From Rhodospirillales bacterium (GTDB lineage: Bacteria > Pseudomonadota > Alphaproteobacteria > Rhodospirillales > JASLLV01): a DNA stretch of 7,517 nucleotides. Positions 1-7,446 of the stretch are shown one piece after another (position 1 is the first letter of the stretch; every line of letters starts with the position of its first letter). A model generated the notes under the pieces. The model had not been told where the DNA came from. It worked only from the letters and a program-made list of their open reading frames with translations, and made no database searches. The stretch spans positions 1 through 7,517 of the forward strand of contig JASMAE010000201.1 in the NCBI GenBank assembly GCA_030754475.1, written 5' to 3'. Both the position numbers and the translations under genes were made by a program.

Positions 1-121
1 GATGCTCGACCCGCTGGCCCAGCTCTTCGAGCGCCACGGGATCGATACGTCCGCGCAGAGCGAGCTTCGCGCGCTCCTCGAGGGCAGGCTGAAACGGACA
101 TCCGGTCGCGGCGGCGACTGA
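1..121 (+). CDS. 3' end of an unidentified protein (partial)
   Basis: The reading frame whose codons begin at base 2 stays open from the window edge to a TGA at 119-121. It gives about 39 residues, including LFERHGIDTSAQSELRALL and ending in a basic and glycine-rich tail (RTSGRGGD). Third codon positions are G or C in 33 of 38 codons, as expected for a real gene in this genome. The stretch looks like an amphipathic helix with a charged tail, and I do not recognise the family. The ATG at base 2 is probably internal, but a small complete gene starting there cannot be excluded because nothing upstream is visible. It runs in the same direction as uvrD and ends 110 bp before it. Confidence 0.45.
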   Translation, partial: MLDPLAQLFERHGIDTSAQSELRALLEGRLKRTSGRGGD

Positions 122-127
122 AAGACG

Positions 128-145
128 CGGCGCGGCCGTGCGCCG
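128..145 (+). terminator. Possible stem-loop after the upstream gene
   Basis: A perfect 6-bp G/C stem (CGGCGC with GCGCCG, 6-nt loop) starts seven bases after the stop of the upstream gene. No T-run follows, so it is not a classical intrinsic terminator. In such GC-rich DNA, short G/C stems also arise by chance. It could stabilise the 3' end of the transcript or mean nothing. Confidence 0.2.
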
Positions 146-216
146 AGGCAGGGCGAGGGGGCGGCCTAACGGGTCTCGATATTCGGTGTGGCGGTCTCAG
201 CGCACGCGCTCGTCCG

Positions 217-225
217 TGCTATAAG
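217..225 (+). promoter_or_regulatory. Putative extended -10 promoter of uvrD
   Basis: TG-C-TATAAG at 217-225 fits an extended -10 element (TGn followed by a hexamer close to TATAAT) and is the most AT-rich spot in the gap before uvrD. No good -35 box is seen 16-18 bp upstream, which extended -10 promoters can tolerate. With base 225 as position -7, the transcript would begin at about 232, the A of the uvrD ATG. No Shine-Dalgarno sequence is visible before the ATG, which agrees with a leaderless message. The start point is inferred from spacing only. Confidence 0.4.
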
Positions 226-231
226 CGAACG

Positions 232-2505
232 ATGAACGAGCCCACGCGTTCCGCAGTTCCGGAGTCGGCCGAAGATACCGTGCGGCAAGGCGCCGGAACC
301 GAGATCGCCTCGTATCTTGACGAGCTCAACGACGCCCAAAGAGAGGCCGTGACCGCCGTCGACGGTCCGGTCCTCGTGCTTGCCGGCGCCGGGACCGGGA
401 AGACCCGGGTCCTGACGGTCCGCCTCGCGCATATCCTGCTCCAGGGACGAGCCCGGCCTTGGCAGTTGCTCGCGGTCACATTTACCAACAAGGCGGCGCG
501 CGAGATGCGCGAAAGGGTCGCGACCCTGCTTGGCGCCCCGGTCGAAGGATGGTGGATCGGCACCTTTCACGCGCTGAGCGCGCGCATCTTGCGCGCGCAC
601 GCGGAAATCGTCGGGCTGAAGCCGAACTTCACCATCCTCGACACGGACGATCAGCTCCGGCTTCTTCGCCAGATTCTACAGGCCGAGAACGTTGACGAAA
701 AGCGCTGGCCGCCTCGGGCCCTGCTCGCCGTGATCCAGCGCTGGAAGGACCGTGGCCTCACTCCCGATCGGATTTCCGAGGCCGAGGGCCAGGATTTCGC
801 CGGCGGGAAGGCGCAAGCGTTCTACGCCCTTTACCAGGAGCGACTGAAGACGCTGAACGCGGTCGACTTCGGCGATCTGATGCTGCACTGCGTGGTGCTT
901 TTCCAGATCGACGCCGAAGTGCTTGCCAAGTATCAAGAGCAGTTCCGCTACGTCCTGGTGGACGAGTACCAGGATACCAACGTCGCCCAGTACCTTTGGT
1001 TGCGGCTGCTCGCGCAGCGCCACCACAACATCTGTTGCGTCGGCGACGACGACCAGTCGATCTATTCGTGGCGCGGCGCCGAGGTCGCCAACATCCTTCG
1101 CTTCGAGAATGATTTCCCGGGCGCCCGGATCGTCCGGCTTGAGCGCAACTACCGTTCGACCCCCCAGATCCTGGCCGCCGCATCGGGCCTGATCGCGTGC
1201 AACGAGGGTCGGTTGGGAAAGACTCTTTGGACCGAGGCTCCCGAAGGCGAGAAGGTGAGCGTCCGCGCCGCCTGGGACGGCGAGGAGGAGGCGCGCCTGG
1301 TCTGCGACGAGATCGAGGCCCTGCACACCAAGAGCCATGCGCTGAACGAGATGGCGATCCTGGTGCGCGCTGGCTTCCAGACTCGCGAATTCGAAGAAAG
1401 GCTGATCACGCTGGCCGTCCCCTACCGGGTGATCGGCGGCCCCCGATTCTACGAGCGCCGCGAGATCCGCGACGCCATCGCGTACTTACGCGTCGTCGTC
1501 CAACCCGACGACGACCTCGGGTTCGAACGGATCGTCAACTTGCCGAAGCGCGGGCTCGGCGCCGCCACCATGCAGCTCGTTCACCGGTTCGCGCGCGACG
1601 CAGGCGTCCCGCTGGTGCGGGCCGCGAGCCGGCTTGTCGAGACCGACGAGATCAGGCCGCACGCGCGCCACGTCCTCGCACGCCTTCTCAACGACTTCCA
1701 GCGCTGGCGGTCGCTTCTGGACACGCTCGCGCATCCCGAACTCGCGGCCCAGGTGCTGGACGAATCGGGTTACACGGCCATGTGGCAGACCGACAAGTCG
1801 ATCGAGGCGCCCGGCCGGCTCGAAAACCTGAAGGAGCTGATGACCGCGCTCGAGGAGTTCGCGAACCTCCAGGGCTTTCTCGAGCACGTGAGCCTGGTCA
1901 TGGAGAACGACGAGTCGGGCGACGACGACAAGATCAATCTGATGACGCTCCACGGTGCCAAGGGGCTCGAATTCGACACCGTCTTCCTGCCCGGCTGGGA
2001 GCAAGGCCTGTTTCCGCACCAACGCGCCTTGGATGAGTCCGGCGCCAAGGGGCTCGAGGAGGAACGGCGCCTGGCTTACGTCGGACTCACGCGCGCACGC
2101 ACGCGCGCGATCGTCTCGTTCGCGGCGTCGCGGCGGATCTACAACCAGTGGCAAAACGCGATGCCGTCGCGATTCGTCGAAGAGCTGCCGGCCGACAACG
2201 TGGATCACGTCGTCCACAGCGGCCTCTACGGCAGCCGCTCAGCCTCGCCGCGTCTTCTTCGCGAAGAACCGCGGGCCTTCGACGGATGGCGGCCGAGACG
2301 GCGCCGGGTGGCGGTGATCGAAGACGCGTCCTATCAGGTGGCGGCGCGCGACGACGGTGGCGCCGGTTTGGCGACCGGCCAGCGGATATTCCACCAGAAG
2401 TTCGGCTACGGTCGCATACTCGACATCGACGGTTCCAAGCTCGTCATCGCCTTCGAGAAGGCGGGAACCAAGAAGGTGATGGCGAATTTCGTCGAGGCGG
2501 TGTGA
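232..2505 (+). CDS. uvrD: ATP-dependent DNA helicase UvrD/PcrA (superfamily 1A)
   Basis: A 3'-5' DNA helicase of the UvrD/PcrA type, which unwinds DNA in nucleotide excision and mismatch repair and strips proteins from DNA. At 757 aa it is slightly longer than E. coli UvrD (720). All SF1A motifs are present: Q motif LNDAQREAV (32-40), Walker A AGAGTGKT (51-58), Ia TFTNKAAR (83-90), Walker B VDEYQDTN (243-250), III GDDDQSIYSWRGAE (271-284), IV LERNYRST (303-310), V MTLHGAKGLEF (571-581) and VI ERRLAYVGLTRAR (610-622). The C-terminus (about 715-757) carries a Tudor-like module around FGYGRILDIDGSKLVIAF, which in PcrA/UvrD binds RNA polymerase. A 50-residue basic linker (about 665-715) separates it from the helicase core. 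The ATG at 232 gives the usual short lead-in to the Q motif, and no better start is seen. The stop overlaps the prmA start. Function is secure. The choice between the names uvrD and pcrA is convention. Confidence 0.97.
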   Translation: MNEPTRSAVPESAEDTVRQGAGTEIASYLDELNDAQREAVTAVDGPVLVLAGAGTGKTRVLTVRLAHILLQGRARPWQLLAVTFTNKAAREMRERVATLLGAPVEGWWIGTFHALSARILRAHAEIVGLKPNFTILDTDDQLRLLRQILQAENVDEKRWPPRALLAVIQRWKDRGLTPDRISEAEGQDFAGGKAQAFYALYQERLKTLNAVDFGDLMLHCVVLFQIDAEVLAKYQEQFRYVLVDEYQDTNVAQYLWLRLLAQRHHNICCVGDDDQSIYSWRGAEVANILRFENDFPGARIVRLERNYRSTPQILAAASGLIACNEGRLGKTLWTEAPEGEKVSVRAAWDGEEEARLVCDEIEALHTKSHALNEMAILVRAGFQTREFEERLITLAVPYRVIGGPRFYERREIRDAIAYLRVVVQPDDDLGFERIVNLPKRGLGAATMQLVHRFARDAGVPLVRAASRLVETDEIRPHARHVLARLLNDFQRWRSLLDTLAHPELAAQVLDESGYTAMWQTDKSIEAPGRLENLKELMTALEEFANLQGFLEHVSLVMENDESGDDDKINLMTLHGAKGLEFDTVFLPGWEQGLFPHQRALDESGAKGLEEERRLAYVGLTRARTRAIVSFAASRRIYNQWQNAMPSRFVEELPADNVDHVVHSGLYGSRSASPRLLREEPRAFDGWRPRRRRVAVIEDASYQVAARDDGGAGLATGQRIFHQKFGYGRILDIDGSKLVIAFEKAGTKKVMANFVEAV
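578..598. repeat. Perfect 8-bp G/C inverted repeat inside uvrD
   Basis: GCGCGCGC at 578-585 and again at 591-598 is self-complementary and flanks the 5-nt loop ATCTT. It can form an all-G/C hairpin in DNA or mRNA about 350 bases into uvrD. It encodes part of SARILRAH just after the TFHALSA segment, so the simplest cause is Arg/Ala codon choice (cgc, gcg). No function is established. Confidence 0.4.
2088..2109. repeat. 22-bp alternating purine-pyrimidine tract
   Basis: From 2088 to 2109 the sequence alternates strictly pyrimidine-purine, using only CA and CG steps. It encodes the Thr-Arg-Ala-Arg-Thr-Arg-Ala part of helicase motif VI. CG/CA alternation of this length is the kind of sequence known to favour Z-DNA under negative supercoiling. 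It is explained by codon choice for Arg, Ala and Thr, so a biological role is speculative. Confidence 0.4.
2494..2505 (+). promoter_or_regulatory. Start signal of prmA overlapping the uvrD stop (GTGA)
   Basis: GAGG at 2494-2497 lies four bases before a GTG at 2502-2504, and that GTG overlaps the uvrD TGA at 2503-2505. Such GTGA overlaps let a terminating ribosome restart on the next gene. The Shine-Dalgarno-like GAGG is closer than usual, so coupling rather than independent initiation is likely. No promoter is needed or seen between the two genes. Confidence 0.55.
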
Positions 2506-3401
2506 GCGAGGGGAACCCGCGGAAGCAGCCGGGTACGCTTTGGCGGGTCAGCATCGAGGTGACGCAACGCGGCCTCGAGGCGTTCGAGAGCGCGCTTAGC
2601 GCGTATTGCGCGTCGGTCACGGCAAGCGCGGACGCCGACGCCGCGCTGTGGCGGATCGAGGGCTATGCGCCGGCCGCGTTCGACCGTATGGGCGTGGTCG
2701 CGATCCTCGATCGGGCGGCCTCGGCGGTGGGGATTCAGGCGCCGGCGCCGCGGTTCGATCGCGTCGTCCCCCGCGACTGGCTGGCCGAAAACCTGGCGAG
2801 CTTTCGCCCTGTGCGCGCAGGAAGGTTCTTCATCCGTGGAAACGGCTACCAAGGCCCGATTCCCGCCGGCGGGTTACGCCTCGTGGTCGACGCCGGCCAG
2901 GCTTTCGGCTCGGGCGAGCATCCCACGACCGCCGGGTGCTTGCACGCGATCGACGTGCTCGCGCGGCGCAGGCGGTTCACCCGCCCCCTCGATGTGGGCT
3001 GCGGCTCGGGAATCCTATCGCTGGCGATGGCCTCGGCCTGGCGGGTTCGCGTGCTTGCCTGCGACGTGGATGCGCGCGCCGTCCGCGTCGCCCGCGGGAA
3101 CGCTCGCGACAACGGCCTCGCGACGCTGGTGCGCGTGGTCCACGGCGAGGGCCTTTCCGCTCCTGCCGTGCGCGGCGCGGCACCCTTCGATTTGATCATG
3201 GCCAACATCCTGGCGCGGCCACTTCGGCGGATGGCACCGGCGATCGCGGACGCCCTTCGCCGCGGCGGCGTCGCCTGTCTTGCGGGCTTCCTCGATCGCG
3301 ACGCCGCCGGCGTTATCGCCGCCTGTCGCGCCCGCGGCCTGGCACTGGCCGGGCGCAGTTCGCTGGCGGGCTGGCAGACGCTGGTGTTCGAGCGCCCTTG
3401 A
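2502..3401 (+). CDS. prmA: Ribosomal protein L11 methyltransferase PrmA
   Basis: A cytoplasmic SAM-dependent enzyme that methylates amino groups of ribosomal protein L11. It is 299 aa from the GTG start, close to the family's usual ~290-300. The N-terminal part (about 13-110, beginning LWRVSIEV) is the L11-recognition region, followed by a class I methyltransferase fold. Visible motifs are AFGSGEHPTT (134-143, the PrmA FGxGxHxTT signature), SAM motif I LDVGCGSG (163-170), the acidic end of the next strand (CDVD, 187-190), and DLIMANILA (230-238) with the conserved Asn-Ile-Leu. It ends in the typical GWQTLVFERP. The same frame is open much further upstream into uvrD, but homology begins only near residue 12, so the GTG at 2502 is the sensible start. 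The gene shares a transcript with uvrD and ends at a pair of hairpins. Confidence 0.94.
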   Translation: MSEGNPRKQPGTLWRVSIEVTQRGLEAFESALSAYCASVTASADADAALWRIEGYAPAAFDRMGVVAILDRAASAVGIQAPAPRFDRVVPRDWLAENLASFRPVRAGRFFIRGNGYQGPIPAGGLRLVVDAGQAFGSGEHPTTAGCLHAIDVLARRRRFTRPLDVGCGSGILSLAMASAWRVRVLACDVDARAVRVARGNARDNGLATLVRVVHGEGLSAPAVRGAAPFDLIMANILARPLRRMAPAIADALRRGGVACLAGFLDRDAAGVIAACRARGLALAGRSSLAGWQTLVFERP

Positions 3402-3430
3402 GTGCGTTATCCACTTACGTGGAATCGCAC
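3402..3430 (+). terminator. Imperfect hairpin directly after prmA
   Basis: An 11-bp hairpin begins at the base after the prmA stop. GTGCG (3402-3406) pairs with CGCAC (3426-3430), and TCCAC (3410-3414) pairs with GTGGA (3419-3423) around the loop TTAC. One T-T mismatch and one bulged A lie between the two stems. No T-run follows, so it is either a weak or Rho-assisted terminator or a 3'-end stabilising structure. Because prmA faces the - strand remnant, it could act on transcripts from both sides. Confidence 0.45.
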
Positions 3431-3445
3431 CGGCCCCGACGCCGG
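3430..3445 (+). other. Second short hairpin after prmA
   Basis: CCGGC (3430-3434) and GCCGG (3441-3445) form a perfect 5-bp stem with a 6-nt loop, abutting the first hairpin and sharing its last base, so both could not fully form together. Short G/C stems are common in such DNA. It is listed because it extends the structured region behind prmA. The remaining 77 bases up to the - strand remnant hold no gene that I can support. Confidence 0.25.
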
Positions 3446-3522
3446 ACCGGCCGCCCACGGAATGATATGCGCAGGACAGCCGGACGGGGTGGCGGGCTGG
3501 AGCCGACCAAACGGATAAAGCG

Positions 3523-3896
3523 CTAGGGCTCGAGGTCCGCGGCCTTGGCCAGCAGCGCGAACGCGCGCCCGATCTGGGCGAAGAAGCCGCCCGCCAGCAT
3601 CAGGCGCCCGAGCGGGTTTGCAGGAACCGCGGACGCGGTGTATTCGCAGACCGATCTCCGGCGCCGTCGGCGGCGAAGGCGAGGCGGGCGGTGAGCGAGC
3701 GCAGCGGGCCGTTCAACGAGTCGCGGCGGTGTTCGAGCCAGCGGACCGAGCCGTCGGTGCGCGGGATCTCCTCGATCCATTGCCGCGGAAGCTGGGCGGC
3801 CTCGTTGAACCGCGCGGTGTCGGCGAGCACCGGCCAGATCGTTTCGACCGGGATCTCGAACCGCCACTTCCAGGTCCGGCTTTTCTCGAATGCCAT
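3523..3896 (-). pseudogene. Decayed SRPBCC-domain gene fragment (adenylate cyclase-associated type)
   Basis: Reading the - strand from the ATG at 3896, the product begins MAFEKSRTWKWRFEIPVETI and continues with WPVLADTARFNEAA. This is a START/SRPBCC ligand-binding fold of the kind found at the N-terminus of alphaproteobacterial class III adenylate/guanylate cyclase proteins (recalled family knowledge). About 81 residues in, near 3654, the frame breaks. The ATG frame then reads an unrelated tail and stops at 3602-3600. In another - strand frame the domain resumes (VCEYTASAVPANPLGRLML, then FFAQIGRAFALLAKAADLEP) and stops with TAG at 3525-3523. Between GSVR and NGPLRSL (about residues 50-65) the segment looks some 25-30 residues shorter than relatives, suggesting an internal deletion. 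No cyclase domain follows in the 120 bp before prmA. A short functional protein or a sequencing error at the shift is possible, but several defects together favour decay. Confidence 0.7.
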
Positions 3897-3980
3897 TACC
3901 GCGGGCGGCCCTCGCGCAAATGCTCCGTTGGGATCCAGGGAAGCGCGCGTTTTCTTCAGCTTGCGGCACGACCGCGATGG

Positions 3981-4055
3981 TGGTGGGCGCGGCTGGGATT
4001 GAACCAGCGACCTCTCGCGTGTGAGGCGAGCGCTCTCCCGCTGAGCTACGCGCCC
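3981..4055 (-). tRNA. tRNA-Val (anticodon CAC)
   Basis: The - strand from 4055 to 3981 folds into a full 75-nt cloverleaf with encoded CCA. The acceptor stem GGGCGCG pairs with CGCGCCC. The D arm is GCTC/GAGC around AGCGGGA. The anticodon stem CTCGC/GCGAG carries the loop CTCACAC, giving anticodon CAC, which reads the valine codon GUG. The variable loop is AGGTC, and the T arm GCTGG/CCAGC has the loop TTCAATC. All stems are perfectly paired, so the gene looks functional. GUG is frequent in GC-rich genomes, which suits a dedicated CAC tRNA. The SRPBCC remnant lies 84 bp downstream on the same strand. No clear T-rich terminator is seen between them. Confidence 0.97.
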
Positions 4056-4081
4056 GGCATGCGCCTCGCGGAAGACCCGGC

Positions 4082-4110
4082 ATATAAGGGTGGCGGTTGG
4101 CCCAAGTCAA
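4082..4110 (-). promoter_or_regulatory. Promoter of tRNA-Val
   Basis: On the - strand, TTGACT (4110-4105) and TTATAT (4087-4082) are separated by exactly 17 bp. This is a near-consensus sigma70-type promoter and stands out as AT-rich in its surroundings. Transcription would start around 4074-4076, giving a leader of roughly 20 nt before the mature tRNA 5' end at 4055, to be removed by RNase P. Between it and glmU (4111-4226) I see no equally good + strand promoter. TTGGCG at 4153-4158 is a weak -35 candidate without a convincing -10, so how glmU is transcribed is left open. Confidence 0.75.
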
Positions 4111-4226
4111 GGAAGCGCGGGCGCGGTGAAAACATCCGAAACAATCTGTGACTTGGCGCGATTCGAGCGGTGTGGCATGGTCCCCGCGACCCGCCCGACG
4201 TAAACGACTCCAGTATCCGCCCGAGC

Positions 4227-5585
4227 ATGGCCCGCCGAAAGATCGCCGTCATCGTCCTCGCCGCGGGGGCGGGCACGCGCATGCGCTCCAACGTCCCCAA
4301 GGTCCTGCATCCGATCGCGGGCCGGCCCATGATCGCCTACGTCATGGAAGCGCTGGCGGCGCTCGCGCCCGATCGCATCGTCGTCGTCGTTGGGCCGAAA
4401 ATGGAGGCCGTCGCGCAAGCGGTCGCGCCGCACGGTTGCGTGGTCCAGAAGCGCCCGCTCGGCACCGGCCACGCGGTGCTGGCGGCCGCCAACGCGCTTC
4501 GAGGTTTCGCCGGCGATGTGCTGGTGGTCTACGGGGCGGATCCGCTGATCTCACCGGCGAGTTTGCGAAAGCTCGTCCGCGCGCGCCGGGCGGCCGGTGA
4601 TCCGGCCTGCGTGGCGCTCGGCTTTGATGCCGACGTTCCGGGAAGCTATGGCCGCCTCGTCGTCGGCCCGGGCGGCATGCTGGACGCCATCGTCGAGGCC
4701 CGCGACGCGAGCAGCACCCAGCGCGCGATCCGGCTTTGCAACGCGGGCGCGATCGCCGCCGACGGCCGCCGCCTGTTCTCGCTTCTCCGCGGGCTCGGCA
4801 ACGACAACGCCAAGGGCGAGTACTACCTGACCGACGTCGTCGCGGCGGCGCGGCGCGCGGGCCACGCCTGCGCCTTCGTCCGGGGCGATGCCGACGAGGC
4901 CATCGGCGTCGATTCCCGGGCCGACCTCGCGCGCGCCGAGGCCGCGATGCAAGGGCGCTTGCGCGACCGCGCGTTGGTGCAGGGCGCGACGCTCGTGGCG
5001 CCCGAGACCGTTCACCTGAGCTTCGACACGCGCCTCGGGCGCGACACCACGGTGGGTCCCTACGTGGTTTTCGGCCCCGGTGTGGTGGTCGGCGACGGCG
5101 CAGAAATCCGCGCGTTTTGCCACATCGAAGGCGCGCGCGTGGCCGCCGGCGCGCGCGTCGGTCCCTTTGCCAGGCTTCGCCCCGGGGCCGTGATCGGCGC
5201 CAACGCGCACGTCGGCAACTTCGTCGAGATCAAGAACGCCGTGCTCGGCGAGGGCGCCAAGGCCAACCATCTCGCCTACCTCGGCGACGCGCACATCGGC
5301 GCCGCCGCCAACGTCGGCGCGGGCGTAATCACCTGCAACTACGACGGATTCGCCAAACACCGCACCGCGATCGGCGCCGGCGCCTTCATCGGCTCAAACG
5401 CGGTCCTGGTTGCGCCGGTCTCGGTGGGCGAGGCCGCGTACGTCGGCGCCGGCAGCGCGATCAGCAAGGACGTGCCCGCGGGCGCGCTCGCCCTCACCCG
5501 CGCCGAGCTGAAGGAAGTCTCGGGTTGGACCCGGCGCAAGCGCGCCTCGCGCCGGCGCGAGGCCGGGCCTAAGCGGAAGGGCTGA
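4227..5585 (+). CDS. glmU: Bifunctional GlmU: GlcN-1-P acetyltransferase / GlcNAc-1-P uridyltransferase
   Basis: Catalyses the last two steps to UDP-N-acetylglucosamine: acetylation of glucosamine-1-phosphate, then uridylation with UTP. At 452 aa it matches the family. The N-terminal uridyltransferase (about 1-229) has LAAGAGTRMRS (11-21), Lys25, Gln74, PLGTGHA (77-83), GSYGR (139-143), EARD (157-160) and the GEYYLTD region (197-203). The left-handed beta-helix acetyltransferase (about 250-435) shows hexapeptide repeats and all expected active-site residues: Arg318 (LRPG), Lys336, His348, Tyr351, Asn362, Asn371 (NYDG) and Lys377. The tail is basic (RRKRASRRRE). In the uridyltransferase site the usual GDxPL is GADPL (103-107) and the usual GVN is GVD (227-229), so both classical Mg2+ ligands are changed. 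The start at 4227 puts the usual few residues before the first beta strand. An in-frame ATG at 4170 would add 19 unlike residues. It is followed after 6 bp by glmS. Confidence 0.95.
   Translation: MARRKIAVIVLAAGAGTRMRSNVPKVLHPIAGRPMIAYVMEALAALAPDRIVVVVGPKMEAVAQAVAPHGCVVQKRPLGTGHAVLAAANALRGFAGDVLVVYGADPLISPASLRKLVRARRAAGDPACVALGFDADVPGSYGRLVVGPGGMLDAIVEARDASSTQRAIRLCNAGAIAADGRRLFSLLRGLGNDNAKGEYYLTDVVAAARRAGHACAFVRGDADEAIGVDSRADLARAEAAMQGRLRDRALVQGATLVAPETVHLSFDTRLGRDTTVGPYVVFGPGVVVGDGAEIRAFCHIEGARVAAGARVGPFARLRPGAVIGANAHVGNFVEIKNAVLGEGAKANHLAYLGDAHIGAAANVGAGVITCNYDGFAKHRTAIGAGAFIGSNAVLVAPVSVGEAAYVGAGSAISKDVPAGALALTRAELKEVSGWTRRKRASRRREAGPKRKG
5575..5581 (+). promoter_or_regulatory. Ribosome binding site of glmS inside the glmU end
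   Basis: GGAAGGG at 5575-5581 lies 10 nt before the glmS ATG (5592) and is one of the few purine-rich Shine-Dalgarno-like sequences in the window. It sits within the last codons of glmU, whose stop is at 5583-5585, so translation of the two genes is probably coupled. The 6-bp gap leaves no room for a glmS ribozyme or other large leader element. Confidence 0.5.
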
Positions 5586-5591
5586 GCAAGC

Positions 5592-7415
<1,824 letters not shown>

Positions 7416-7446
7416 TTTCCAACGGGTGCGTTATACCATCCGAAAA

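Noticed and set aside
2148..2501. In-frame 118-residue N-terminal extension of prmA from an ATG at 2148
   Set aside because: It is an out-of-frame reading of uvrD, arginine-rich and without PrmA similarity. PrmA homology starts just after the GTG at 2502.
3402..3980. Integration (att) site of a mobile element at the 3' end of tRNA-Val
   Set aside because: No second copy of the tRNA 3' segment is seen downstream, and no integrase or foreign cargo is present.
3523..4110. Single long - strand reading frame of 195 aa spanning the tRNA and the SRPBCC remnant
   Set aside because: Its N-terminal part is a translation through the tRNA-Val gene (the familiar spurious motif SSAGERSPHTREVAGSIP), and its middle is out of frame with the SRPBCC domain. 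Only its last ~40 residues are genuine domain sequence after the frameshift.
4160..4210. GANTC sites (GATTC at 4160, GACTC at 4206) as CcrM/GcrA control of glmU
   Set aside because: By base composition about twenty GANTC sites are expected by chance in a window of this size, so two here are not informative.
4170..4226. Upstream ATG for glmU adding 19 residues
   Set aside because: GlmU proteins normally begin a few residues before the first beta strand (here KIAVIVLAAG), and the extra residues look like translated leader.
5586..5591. glmS ribozyme or riboswitch
   Set aside because: The glmU-glmS gap is only 6 bp, and the ribozyme is known mainly from Gram-positive glmS leaders.
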